Source: Treponema sp.
Lineage (GTDB): Bacteria; Spirochaetota; Spirochaetia; Treponematales; Breznakiellaceae
Direction: 5' to 3'
Length of the DNA: 36,234 nt
Assembly (NCBI GenBank): GCA_009784935.1
Contig: WQXI01000023.1
Coordinates: forward strand, 1-36,234
Made by a program: the position numbers and the translations under genes. Under the pieces are notes generated by a model. The model was not told where the DNA came from. It searched no databases and saw only the letters and a list, made by a program, of their open reading frames with translations. Positions 17,368 to 25,603 of this stretch are shown in pieces. Position 1 is the stretch's first letter; each line of letters opens with the position of its first letter.

Positions 17368-18684
17368 CTAAGGATCAAAGCGGGTAGTAACAGGTATTCT
17401 TACCAAATTGACATAATGCCCGGGATAACGATTGCGGAATGCTGTAAAAGAAGTTTCGGCGGCGCTTTCAAAAACGACAATTCTAAAATCACCGTTTGCG
17501 TCAAAATACGGAATCAGCGCGGCTACATGAAAATATGTTCTAAGGCGCGGAGTTCCCCGCTCATTGTTTACTGCCGCGAGATAAAAACTAAAAGGATCAT
17601 CGATCGCGAGAGTGTAGAGCAGCGGATGAAGTCCCTCTACGCCGTATCCGGCTTCATTTAAAAATCCGGGATATGAATTAGTAACAAAAGTTCTGTTTCT
17701 GTTTACTAATACAGAAGAAAAATTATCAGTTCTTACTTCGAATTCCTGGAGCGCGCGGTAAGCCGGCGAACGCAGGGTTCCGTTTGCTTCTGCCGCAAGG
17801 TTTCTAATCCAGTCAAGCCCAAAAAATACATCACGTTCTTTTTCCCAGTTAGCAGTCAGAGAAGATCCCCTTTGTCCAAACGGAGCTTTTAGCGGCGGGA
17901 TTGTCAGTCTTCGTCCTGTTACAGGGCGCAGGATTCCGTCTATCAGCCACTTTGTAAAACCCGAACAATTAAGACCGGCAGCTGCGGCATTTTGCGGCTG
18001 TAATGTTTCTATAAAAACATAAGCTCCGTTTTCGTCAATTGCGCCGTCATCGGCAAAACGCAGACCGCTGAGGCGCGGACGTACCTGCGATATAAAGTTT
18101 CTTGTATCCGCGTAGCTTGCTATATCCGGTTCAAAATATCTGATTGGAAACTTGTCTTCGATAAGACGCAGGATATCATTTAACTGCATTGTGTATAGGC
18201 GTTCAAAAGGAACTGCCACAGGGATAGCGCGCGCGATATAACCTCCGTAAAGAATTACATCGACTTGGCATTTATCTCTGTCAAAGGGACGAAATTGAAC
18301 AATTGTATTTTGATCGCTTCTAAGGAAAATTTGAATCTGTGTGCCTGCGCCAGAATCCTTGCGCCGCGTGAGCATCCATGAACCCTGAGCCCAGCCTGGA
18401 TACGAACCGGAACCGCGCCTATGTTCTCTGGAAAAAAGAACCATAAATTCTTCCCTGCCCTCAATAGTGCTGATCCTGACCCTTTCCCCTGTGCCAAGGG
18501 TTTCTATTCTCGAAGGCTGAGAAAGCACCCTGTTAGGCGTTTCGAGCATCCATGTGTCCCGCAGCCTGAGCCTTAAATGGGAGTCGTCAGTAATCCTCGA
18601 AACAGGCAGATCATTGCCGAAAACGAGATTTATTGCAAAGGTAGAATTAAAGAAAATAAACAAAATAACTAAAAATTTAGACAT
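17368..18684 (-). CDS. Secreted protein with NlpC/P60-like Cys-His motif
   Basis: 438 residues with a cleavable signal peptide (MSKFLVILFIFFNSTFA), so exported. The first 230 residues include an RLRDTWMLETP segment and a beta-rich region, with no known domain I can name. LNCSGFTKW places Cys240 in a context like the DCSGF nucleophile motif of NlpC/P60 peptidases, and TYFHVAALIPYF places His386 in a strand context like their catalytic His. The Cys-His spacing (146) is longer than in ordinary NlpC/P60 domains, so an insertion would be needed. Peptidoglycan peptidase or amidase activity is therefore only a hypothesis. It is divergent from htrA with a shared 61-nt promoter region. Family membership otherwise unrecognised. 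Confidence 0.6.
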   Translation of the reverse strand: MSKFLVILFIFFNSTFAINLVFGNDLPVSRITDDSHLRLRLRDTWMLETPNRVLSQPSRIETLGTGERVRISTIEGREEFMVLFSREHRRGSGSYPGWAQGSWMLTRRKDSGAGTQIQIFLRSDQNTIVQFRPFDRDKCQVDVILYGGYIARAIPVAVPFERLYTMQLNDILRLIEDKFPIRYFEPDIASYADTRNFISQVRPRLSGLRFADDGAIDENGAYVFIETLQPQNAAAAGLNCSGFTKWLIDGILRPVTGRRLTIPPLKAPFGQRGSSLTANWEKERDVFFGLDWIRNLAAEANGTLRSPAYRALQEFEVRTDNFSSVLVNRNRTFVTNSYPGFLNEAGYGVEGLHPLLYTLAIDDPFSFYLAAVNNERGTPRLRTYFHVAALIPYFDANGDFRIVVFESAAETSFTAFRNRYPGHYVNLVRIPVTTRFDP

Positions 18685-18690
18685 ATCTGC

Positions 18691-18719
18691 TTCTATTATC
18701 GGCGAATTTTGATTATAAT
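18691..18719. promoter_or_regulatory. Divergent promoter region htrA / secreted protein
   Basis: The sequence GATTATAATG contains overlapping -10 boxes for both directions: TATAAT at 18714-18719 on the plus strand and, read on the minus strand, TATAAT at 18712-18717. On the plus strand TTCTAT at 18691-18696 is a weak -35 at 17 bp. A second minus-strand -10 (GATAAT, 18695-18700) is also possible. The two genes are only 61 bp apart. Confidence 0.45.
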
Positions 18720-18745
18720 GAAAGTATCTGTGGAGGAATTGCCTG

Positions 18746-19960
18746 ATGAAATTATATAGCCGAGCTCAGGTTTTATTTTTCGTTTTGATAAGTGTTTGTG
18801 TTGTTTTACTTTTAGCTGTTGGTTTTGGTTTGTTAAAACCGCAGCCAAGGGACAGCTCCGGCGCTGTTGTTTTTAATGAACCGGGACAGACCGATGAGTT
18901 TGTGCTTTTACAGTCAGAATATAGAATTTTAAATACTTCTGATCTTGTTCAGTATTCAGAAAGCGAAAGAGAAAATATCGCTATTTATGACAGGCTCAAC
19001 TCGGCTGTTGTAAATATCACTACAGAGATAATGTCGATTAACTGGTTCTTGGAACCTGTTCCGCAGGAAGGCACTTCCGGCTCCGGCTCCATTATTGATA
19101 CGCGCGGATATATTATTACAAATCATCATGTTATTCAAAATGCCCACAGGGTTTTTATAAATCTTGCCGACGGTTCTCAGTTTGAAGGTGAAGTAACAGG
19201 CGTAGATCCGGAAAACGATCTTGCTGTATTAAAATTTAATCCTCCTGCCGGAATGGTTTTACAGACAATTAATTACGGCGATTCTGATAATTTAAGAGTA
19301 GGGCAAAAAGTTCTTGCTATCGGCAATCCTTTCGCGCTGGAACGTACCTTAACTGTAGGGATTGTATCAGGTCTTGGACGTCCGATTCAGACATCCAGAA
19401 ACAGAATCATACGCGATATGATTCAGACTGACGCTTCTATTAATCCCGGTAATTCCGGCGGTCCGCTTTTGGATACACAGGGCAGAATGATCGGCGTTAA
19501 TACAATGATCTATTCTCCGTCAGGCGGTTCTGTCGGTATTGGTTTTGCTGTTCCCGCAAATACTGTAAGGCGCGTAGTAAACGAAATTATGCTTCATGGT
19601 AAAGTACGCAGAGGCTGGATTGACGCTACTATAGTGCAGATATTTCCGAGTCTTGTCCGTTATGCCAGACTGCCTGTAAACTCAGGCTTACTTGTTTCGC
19701 GCACTCGCAGGGGCGGTCTTGCAGAAAGAGCAGGTTTACGGCAGGGTACCGAAGCTGTTCAATACGGAAGAAGCGTAATTTATCTTGGCGGAGACATAAT
19801 CACATCTGTAAACGGATTAAAAACAAATACTCTGGCAGATCTTTACGCGTCACTGGAAGCATGCAAACCCGGTGATGTTGTAAATGTAGAGATCATCCGC
19901 GGCGGGCAGACCAGTGTCTTGCGCGTTACATTAGCGGACAGAGAAGAAGTAATGAATTAA
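18746..19960 (+). CDS. htrA: HtrA/DegP-family serine protease
   Basis: 404 residues. An N-terminal transmembrane helix or uncleaved signal (residues 10-30) would anchor it with the protease in the periplasm. The trypsin-like domain carries the triad: His128 in ITNHHVI, Asp158 in PENDLAVLK, and Ser237 in INPGNSGGP. One PDZ domain follows (GLLVSRTRRGGLAERAGLRQG ... GDIITSVNG), as in DegS or single-PDZ HtrA proteins. Its role is quality control or regulated cleavage of envelope proteins. The ATG at 18746 has GGAGG upstream and a clear TATAAT promoter. All catalytic residues are intact. It is divergent from a secreted putative hydrolase and convergent with a PEGA protein, an envelope-oriented neighbourhood. 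Confidence 0.93.
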   Translation: MKLYSRAQVLFFVLISVCVVLLLAVGFGLLKPQPRDSSGAVVFNEPGQTDEFVLLQSEYRILNTSDLVQYSESERENIAIYDRLNSAVVNITTEIMSINWFLEPVPQEGTSGSGSIIDTRGYIITNHHVIQNAHRVFINLADGSQFEGEVTGVDPENDLAVLKFNPPAGMVLQTINYGDSDNLRVGQKVLAIGNPFALERTLTVGIVSGLGRPIQTSRNRIIRDMIQTDASINPGNSGGPLLDTQGRMIGVNTMIYSPSGGSVGIGFAVPANTVRRVVNEIMLHGKVRRGWIDATIVQIFPSLVRYARLPVNSGLLVSRTRRGGLAERAGLRQGTEAVQYGRSVIYLGGDIITSVNGLKTNTLADLYASLEACKPGDVVNVEIIRGGQTSVLRVTLADREEVMN

Positions 19961-19983
19961 CGGGAAGATTTCACGAGAATTTA

Positions 19984-21633
19984 TTAATAAATTATCCCGA
20001 TTCCGACACCGCCGTATCCTTTAATAAGGGAATGGTGGATTCGAATTCCTGCCTGCAGCGAAAAGAATAAATTAGAGGGCGGCGGAAAAAACGCAGCCTG
20101 CGCGCCTGCAAGAAATCTATTCTGCGAAGCATCGTTAAAATTAAGTTCATACCTAGCGCTTAATCCCGCGCTGTACCAGTTATTTAAAACAAAAATACCT
20201 GCAGATATATGAAACTCAGGGGTTAAATTATTTGTTAGATCTTCTATCGATCCAAAATTAAAATAAAGCGAAGGACACAAAACAATCGAAAATTGTTCAA
20301 AAAAAGAATTTTTTATTTCGTATGAGAGCGGCAGATAAAAACCGGCTCCGCGTCCCGGGCTTAATGGATATTCGCCGTTGTTGCTTGACCATGAATACGA
20401 AAGAGCCGCGGAAAAAACAAGAGGTAAACTGCCGCCTGCGCCGACTCCTGCGCCGATTTCCGCGCCGCTGTAAAAATTATACATCGCAGAACCTGTTATT
20501 CCCCAGCCGGTCTGGTTTTGAATATTAGGGGACATGTTAAAACTTGCCGTTAATTCCAGCCTGTCTAGGAATGACATTCTCATATTTATCTTAAACGGAA
20601 AGCCTTCTAAAGCAGAGCAGTAAATAATTCCCGCGTCAAATTGATAACTTCCTTTTGGAAGAACATGCGGCATAGGCGCAAAGACAAGCCCCGCAGTTCC
20701 GCTTTCCAGCGGCTGTGCAAAAATACTGTACGAATAATTTATTTCTGTTTCCTGTTTTATTGACAAACCTTGAGCCTCGATAACTGCGGTATATGTTCCC
20801 TGCGGCAATGGACTGCCTTCTGCGTCTCTGCCGTTCCACTGTATTTGCTGAACACGGGAATTTATTTCTAATTGTTTTGTATAAACGGCAGAGCCGCTGT
20901 TATTTGTAATCGTAATTATACCCGAACCCGGCGCTGTTGCCTCGAATCTATACTCTGTAATGCCGAGATTCCCCGAATTATACGGATTCAAACGCCTTCG
21001 GCTCTGGGTAAAGTTTTCTATTTTAAAAGCCGCAGGTTTCATATAAATATCCACTTGGATATTCTCTGTCTCAGAAATTAAAACTGTTACAGTTGTTTCC
21101 TCCCAGCCAAAGGCGCGCGCTGTAAAGGTATGAAACCCTGCAGATAATCTTATAGTAGTTTTATTATCAGAAAGCGGAATCGGCGCGCTACCAAGAGACC
21201 GCGAAAAAAGCTGGGGTGCAAACGGAAGCTGTACAGCGCTGCTTCCCTGGGAAGTACTTTCATAAGAAGCGCCTTCTTCTCTGTGTATAGTTACATTTGC
21301 ATTTCCCTGTATTCTTATCATTTCTATCAGCATAAAAAGACGGCTGTTGCTGTGCAGGGTAACTTCGAAGCTGCGCTCTTCATAGTTTTCTCTTACGAGT
21401 CTTATAGAATAATCACCCGGTAGCAGATCATTATTTACAAAAGGAGTGAGTCCTCGTTCTACTCCATCTATAAAAACCCTTACTCCATTAGGTTCTGTCG
21501 CAATTTCCAGTCCCCTTCCCAAAGTCTCAATGAATGTCTCTCCTGTAATTACAGACGACGGACTGGCTAAAAGCGGCGCCGGGAGAAAGAGGAGAAAACT
21601 TAAAAGAATGAAACAAACCTGCGCTTTTTTCAT
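19984..21633 (-). CDS. PEGA-domain outer-membrane-like protein
   Basis: 549 residues with a signal peptide (MKKAQVCFILLSFLLFLPAPLLA). Residues about 42-105 form a PEGA domain (TEPNGVRVFIDGVERGLTPF ... LLPGDYSIRLVREGYE-like). A second weaker sugar-layer-like repeat and a FlgD-like Ig segment (GRDAEGSPLPQGTYTAVIEA) follow at about 220-305. The last 230 residues are alternating beta strands rich in aromatic, Gly and Ser residues that resemble an outer-membrane barrel and end with a hydrophobic strand (GGVGIGIIY). An outer-membrane or surface role is inferred. It lies 20 nt downstream of radC without a clear ribosome-binding site. Convergent with htrA; the 23-nt gap has an AT-rich palindrome but no convincing terminator. 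Confidence 0.75.
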   Translation of the reverse strand: MKKAQVCFILLSFLLFLPAPLLASPSSVITGETFIETLGRGLEIATEPNGVRVFIDGVERGLTPFVNNDLLPGDYSIRLVRENYEERSFEVTLHSNSRLFMLIEMIRIQGNANVTIHREEGASYESTSQGSSAVQLPFAPQLFSRSLGSAPIPLSDNKTTIRLSAGFHTFTARAFGWEETTVTVLISETENIQVDIYMKPAAFKIENFTQSRRRLNPYNSGNLGITEYRFEATAPGSGIITITNNSGSAVYTKQLEINSRVQQIQWNGRDAEGSPLPQGTYTAVIEAQGLSIKQETEINYSYSIFAQPLESGTAGLVFAPMPHVLPKGSYQFDAGIIYCSALEGFPFKINMRMSFLDRLELTASFNMSPNIQNQTGWGITGSAMYNFYSGAEIGAGVGAGGSLPLVFSAALSYSWSSNNGEYPLSPGRGAGFYLPLSYEIKNSFFEQFSIVLCPSLYFNFGSIEDLTNNLTPEFHISAGIFVLNNWYSAGLSARYELNFNDASQNRFLAGAQAAFFPPPSNLFFSLQAGIRIHHSLIKGYGGVGIGIIY

Positions 21634-21653
21634 ATTAGTATCTTATCATTAAT

Positions 21654-22355
21654 TTATTCATTCCTCAACTTCCCGTTTTCTTTATAGCTCCACCAGCCTG
21701 TCTCCGAAAAAATTATATGGTCTACAAAATGGAGCCCCAAAATACGCGATGCTGACAAAAGTCTGCATGTAATTTCGTCGTCTTCCGGCGAGCTTTTTAG
21801 CTGCCCTGACGGATGGTTATGCGCAACGCAGAAGGCGGCAGCCCTATCCTGAATAATGTCCGCAAATACTTCTCTCGGATGAACAATTGTTTTGTTTACA
21901 AGTCCGATTGTAACGACTCTTACTGCCAGAACTTCATGCGCGCCGTTTAAAGAAAGGCTTATAAACCGTTCCTGCTTGCGGTCGGCAAAATGACGCACCA
22001 GCGTAAAGACATCGACGGGCTGTTTTATGCGCGCAGAGAACGAACCGTAACGCCTTCTGCCGAACTCAAGCATTGCGGCTACAGCGCATGCCTTTGAGTC
22101 TCCGACCCCCGCAAGCGCGGATATTTCTTTTACTGACGGAATGTCCTTGTTTTTATCCAATAGAGACAAAAGATCCAATGCAAGCTCTTTTACATTTTTT
22201 CCCTGTATCCCTGTGTTTAAAAGGACAGCCAATAGTTCTCCGTCAGACAGAGAAGCCGGTCCGCGTTCCAGCAATTTTTCGCGCGGACGCTCATTTGGCG
22301 GCATGCAAGTAAATACATTACCAGGCCTGATTTTTGTTTTTTTATTTTTTTCCAT
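21654..22355 (-). CDS. radC: RadC-family protein (JAB/MPN domain)
   Basis: 233 residues, the normal length. It starts with the family signature REKLLERGPASLSDGELLAVLLNTG. A helix-hairpin-helix segment (ISALAGVGDSKACAVAAMLEFGRR) and the JAMM metal site HNHPSG...SPEDDE follow. The family was named for DNA repair, but its biochemical role is unsettled; the JAMM site suggests a metal-dependent hydrolase. The ATG at 22355 is preceded by ATACATGT rather than a Shine-Dalgarno sequence; an ATG giving MPPNERPREK is a possible alternative start closer to the conserved region. Divergent from the glucosaminidase gene and 20 nt upstream of the PEGA gene. Confidence 0.93.
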   Translation of the reverse strand: MEKNKKTKIRPGNVFTCMPPNERPREKLLERGPASLSDGELLAVLLNTGIQGKNVKELALDLLSLLDKNKDIPSVKEISALAGVGDSKACAVAAMLEFGRRRYGSFSARIKQPVDVFTLVRHFADRKQERFISLSLNGAHEVLAVRVVTIGLVNKTIVHPREVFADIIQDRAAAFCVAHNHPSGQLKSSPEDDEITCRLLSASRILGLHFVDHIIFSETGWWSYKENGKLRNE

Positions 22356-22450
22356 ACATGTATATGGCGCGGGCGTGCGCGGCGCTTTAAAAAATTCGCA
22401 TAAAACCCAAAAAAATTGATTAAATTTATGATATTGCCGAAAATTACTGT

Positions 22451-23044
22451 ATGAATAACAAACAATTTCCAGTTTTAGTTTCGATTTTTGTATTATCCGT
22501 ATCCATGCTCATTTCCTGCGTTGGATTTATTCAAACCGGCGGAGAAAAACTTGAACCTCCTCTATATATAATGGGGCAGGGGAAAATAAGCGCTGATAAA
22601 ATGGCTGGCTTTCTTAGGCAGAATAACCCCGCAGTAAACGCAGCTAATGCGCTGATGATGGCAAGGCTTTATATAGAAGAAGCCGCGTTCGAAGGAGTAA
22701 ATCATGACATCGCCTTTGTACAAATGTGCCTCGAAACAGGTTATTTAAAATTCGGCGGAGACGTTAAACCTGAACAAAATAATTTTGCAGGTCTGGGCGC
22801 AATCGGCGGCGGCGAGCCCGGGCTTTCGTTTCCCAGCGCGCGTATAGGCGTACGCGCCCAGATACAGCATTTAAAAGCATACGGCAGCGAAGCGCCGCTC
22901 AACGGTGAACTTGTAAATCCGCGCTTTAGATTTGTGCGCAGAGGTATCGCTCCCACTTACGAAGGTCTGGCAGGAACTTGGGCTGCCGACAGACAGTACG
23001 GCGTTAAATTAAAAGCTATGCTGGAGCGTCTGTATAATTTTTAA
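22451..23044 (+). CDS. Glucosaminidase-domain lipoprotein
   Basis: 197 residues. The lipoprotein signal ends at a LISC lipobox with Cys23. The rest is a compact glucosaminidase domain (FlgJ/LytG type, PF01832-like): DIAFVQMCLETGYLKFGGDV with the probable catalytic Glu95, then QNNFAGLGAIGGG, and a terminal AGTWAADRQYGVKL segment. It would cleave N-acetylglucosaminyl bonds of peptidoglycan from the periplasmic side. No Shine-Dalgarno sequence precedes the ATG at 22451; a TATGAT at 22427-22432 may be the -10, giving a leader of about 12 nt. It ends 26 nt from the convergent Eis-like gene, with only an AT-only hairpin between. Confidence 0.88.
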   Translation: MNNKQFPVLVSIFVLSVSMLISCVGFIQTGGEKLEPPLYIMGQGKISADKMAGFLRQNNPAVNAANALMMARLYIEEAAFEGVNHDIAFVQMCLETGYLKFGGDVKPEQNNFAGLGAIGGGEPGLSFPSARIGVRAQIQHLKAYGSEAPLNGELVNPRFRFVRRGIAPTYEGLAGTWAADRQYGVKLKAMLERLYNF

Positions 23045-23070
23045 CAGCTTAAATTTTATATAAATCAAAT

Positions 23071-24285
23071 TTAAAAATATTCTGTTACATGCTGATGACG
23101 CAAAGTAAAAACTTGTTTTAGAGTTTCTATATTACTGTGAACTTCCAGCCCTTCATTCCTTGAATAAAGAGCGTTTTCCAGTGATCTGTATCCTGTAATA
23201 AGCTGGCTCAATGTAAGTATATCGCATGATATATCAGGATTTTTCGAAGCCGCGCTGACTTTTGTTCCGTCAGCTCCAAATTGAACAAGATATTTTCCGC
23301 TGTTCACAGGCAGGCTTTCGTCTTTGACCTCGATTACATATTCGCCTTCTTTTTTACCGGCAGGACGGCGCATTAATTCCAGAGCGGTTTTTACATTTAC
23401 AACTCTTGTCATATCTCTGGGTTTTATTTCGGTTTCTATAGACCAAGCGTCGCCGATAAAATCATAAGGATCGATAAATACAGGAGCAAGCCATTTAAAG
23501 TTTTCAAATTGAGCGCTAAGTCCGCCTACTATACTAAGCGCGCCGTAAAGTCCCTTTTTACAGGTGAATGCAAGTTCTAATACGTTTATGTTATGATCGC
23601 CGTCTTCGGTTACATCCTGATACTTTATATAACTGCGCGGCGTTCCTTCTTCGTCTTTCCATACATATAAATGGATCCCTGTAGTGTACGGGTCTTCTCT
23701 TGTAAATGATTTCCATGCGCGGTTTTCCGGCCAGTAGTCCCTGTGTATCCCGTGGTTAATATCTGCAATATAGGCGCTGTGAATTTGCGCAAGCATAGAA
23801 GTATCATCATTTGCAAGAATATTTACAAACTCTCCGTTTTGCCTGATATCAGACATGTCCCCTGTTGAAATACTAATATTTTTTCTTGCGCAGGCAACTT
23901 CGTATCCAAACTTGCGGTAAAAATCGTGGTTAAATGGAGTCAAATTAGAAAAAACAAAGCCTTTTTCATAAGCCTCCGGCAGAATTTTTTCGAAGATACG
24001 CCGAACATATCCGCTTTTTCGCGCCTGCGGTAATGTTCCTACGCCGCTTATTCCTGACATTTTAACGCTGTGTCCGTCAAAACGCATGAGATAATCTATC
24101 TCGAACATTCCGGCGAGGAGTGTTTTGCCGTCAAAAACGCCTATTGCCCAATCGGCAGGATGTCCCAAAGGATCGATTTTTTGGTTTTCTTCCTTTGAGT
24201 AATCTATGCGGCGGTTATATACAACCGTATGTATTTTATTAAGCTGAAGTAAATCTTCGGCTTCGAGCCTGCGTATTTCTGCCAT
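23071..24285 (-). CDS. Eis-like GNAT N-acetyltransferase
   Basis: 404 residues, close to Mycobacterium Eis. Two GNAT-like regions are followed by a C-terminal SCP2-like domain (residues about 300-404). The acetyl-CoA site is VGTLPQARKSGYVRRIFE near residue 85-100. FYRKFGYE carries the Tyr that in Eis acts as general acid, and the protein ends in Phe, whose terminal carboxylate is the base in Eis; both are conserved here. Known Eis proteins acetylate aminoglycosides and lysines; the substrate here is unknown. No signal peptide. Divergent from carD with 45 nt between. Confidence 0.85.
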   Translation of the reverse strand: MAEIRRLEAEDLLQLNKIHTVVYNRRIDYSKEENQKIDPLGHPADWAIGVFDGKTLLAGMFEIDYLMRFDGHSVKMSGISGVGTLPQARKSGYVRRIFEKILPEAYEKGFVFSNLTPFNHDFYRKFGYEVACARKNISISTGDMSDIRQNGEFVNILANDDTSMLAQIHSAYIADINHGIHRDYWPENRAWKSFTREDPYTTGIHLYVWKDEEGTPRSYIKYQDVTEDGDHNINVLELAFTCKKGLYGALSIVGGLSAQFENFKWLAPVFIDPYDFIGDAWSIETEIKPRDMTRVVNVKTALELMRRPAGKKEGEYVIEVKDESLPVNSGKYLVQFGADGTKVSAASKNPDISCDILTLSQLITGYRSLENALYSRNEGLEVHSNIETLKQVFTLRHQHVTEYF

Positions 24286-24312
24286 TATTTAATATAGACT
24301 GTTTTTTTTCTT

Positions 24313-24318
24313 TATGAT
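24313..24318 (+). promoter_or_regulatory. Putative -10 box of carD, near-leaderless
   Basis: TATGAT at 24313-24318 lies 12 nt before the carD ATG at 24331, so transcription would begin about 6 nt before the start codon. No Shine-Dalgarno sequence is present in the intervening TATTGATTTA. No good -35 is seen at 16-18 bp. Confidence 0.3.
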
Positions 24319-24330
24319 AGTATTGATTTA

Positions 24331-24828
24331 ATGAGCAAATCAAAGTCTTTTCTGGTTGACCAAAAAGTAGTATATCCAAGTCAGGGTGTCGGGGTTATAA
24401 AATCCATCATCCAAAAAAAGTTTAAAGATTCCAAGATTCCCTATTATGTCATTTATATCGAAGTTACCGATATGACAATTATGGTTCCGGTTGACAAGGC
24501 AATAGAGCTTGGCATACGTCCGACAGTTTCCAGAGACGAAGCGATGAAGGCTCTAGAACTTATAAGCGAAGATTATGATCCGATTCCTTCGGACTGGAAA
24601 ATGCGTTATCAGATGAATCTTGAACTTCTTAAAAAAGGAAGCATTAGGGATATTGCAAGTATTGTGCGCTCTCTTTATCACAGAAGCAAGGTTAAAGAAC
24701 TGCCCATTCTGGAAAGAAAACTCTACGACTCTGCGCTTAAACTGCTGGAAGATGAAATGTCAATTTCTCTCAAAAAATCCAGGGATGATGTAGAAAACAT
24801 GATTTTTTCCCGTTTGGAACTTGAGTAG
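24331..24828 (+). CDS. carD: CarD/CdnL-family RNA polymerase-binding regulator
   Basis: 165 residues, the size of CdnL/CarD. The N-terminal Tudor-like RNA-polymerase interaction domain is recognisable from FLVDQKVVYPSQGVGVIKSI to about residue 70. The helical C-terminal domain includes the conserved SDWKMRYQMNLELLKKG segment with the Trp that in CarD stabilises the open promoter complex. It would bind the RNA polymerase beta subunit and tune initiation, often at rRNA promoters. Its TAG stop overlaps the GTG of ispD by one base (TAGTG), so the two are translationally coupled. The ATG at 24331 is taken without a ribosome-binding site because the protein aligns from this residue. Confidence 0.92.
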   Translation: MSKSKSFLVDQKVVYPSQGVGVIKSIIQKKFKDSKIPYYVIYIEVTDMTIMVPVDKAIELGIRPTVSRDEAMKALELISEDYDPIPSDWKMRYQMNLELLKKGSIRDIASIVRSLYHRSKVKELPILERKLYDSALKLLEDEMSISLKKSRDDVENMIFSRLELE

Positions 24829-25526
24829 TGAATGCCGGTTTAAATATTGCTGTTGTTATCTGCGCCGCCGGTTCTTCTTCGCGGATGGGCGGAGTAAAAA
24901 AAGAGTATCAAAAATTAAAAAACGGAGATACAGTTCTCGGCTCTTCTGTCCGCGTTTTTGCTTCGGTTAAATCTATAAAAACAATTGTAATTGCTGTTAA
25001 TAAAGACACAGAGGCTGACGCGCGCGGCGCTCTGCCGCAGAAGTTCCTTGCTTCTGACGACCCAAAAATCTTTTTTGTAAGCGGAGGAAGTTCTCGCAGT
25101 GCTTCTGTGTTTAACGCGCTTTCATTTTTAATGTCGCTTGATTCTCAGGCAGCAAAAATTAATTATGCGTTGATTCATGACGGCGCAAGACCATATATAA
25201 GCGCTCCCCTTACTTCTAAAATAATCGAAGCTGTTCAAAAAAACGGCGCTGTTGTTCCTGTTATGCCTGTAACAGAAACGCCGAAAGAAATCGGTAGTAA
25301 TGGTTTTATTAAAAGGCATTTAAAACGGGTTAGTATCGGCGCCGCGCAGACACCGCAGGCTTTTAAGTTTCCTCAAATTTATAATGCGCATAAAAAAGCT
25401 GCCAAAGTAAAAAATACTGAGTTTACCGATGACGCGGAGATTTGGGGCAGATTTTGCGGGAAAGTCGCAGTAATTGACGGAGAGGCAGAAAATAAAAAAA
25501 TTACATTTAAAGAGGATTTAAATTAA
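24828..25526 (+). CDS. ispD: 2-C-methyl-D-erythritol 4-phosphate cytidylyltransferase
   Basis: 232 residues. It catalyses transfer of CMP from CTP to methylerythritol phosphate in the MEP isoprenoid pathway. The nucleotide-binding loop is VICAAGSSSRMGGVKKEYQ near residue 10-28. Further family motifs are IHDGARPYIS, TPQAFKF and FTDDAEIWGRF. The only sensible start is the GTG at 24828, overlapping the carD stop. No IspF domain is fused, since the protein ends soon after the last motif. Cytoplasmic. The essential role and coupling to carD suggest constitutive expression with growth. Confidence 0.93.
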   Translation: MNAGLNIAVVICAAGSSSRMGGVKKEYQKLKNGDTVLGSSVRVFASVKSIKTIVIAVNKDTEADARGALPQKFLASDDPKIFFVSGGSSRSASVFNALSFLMSLDSQAAKINYALIHDGARPYISAPLTSKIIEAVQKNGAVVPVMPVTETPKEIGSNGFIKRHLKRVSIGAAQTPQAFKFPQIYNAHKKAAKVKNTEFTDDAEIWGRFCGKVAVIDGEAENKKITFKEDLN

Positions 25527-25539
25527 AAAGCTATTTTTT

Positions 25540-25603
25540 ACCACAAACCACACGAACTTGTGCTCCCGCATTTTCTCTTTGTTCGTGATGGTTCGTGATG
25601 GTT
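25540..25603. repeat. Intergenic inverted-repeat element, second type
   Basis: ACCACAAACCACACGAAC (25540-25557) faces GTTCGTGATGGTTCGTGATG (25581-25600), imperfect reverse complements around a 23-nt centre. The right arm is itself a tandem of GTTCGTGATG. The element follows ispD and runs into the 5' end of the next open frame, so it may supply the start codons of that lipoprotein gene. Confidence 0.5.

Noticed and set aside
19961-19999. Terminator between htrA and the PEGA gene
   Set aside because: A 16-bp AT palindrome and a distant CGGGA/TCCCG pair are present, but there is no compact GC stem or T-run.
23049-23074. Terminator between the glucosaminidase and Eis-like genes
   Set aside because: An 8-bp stem TTAAATTT/AAATTTAA with a 10-nt loop is purely A/T and lacks a T-run.
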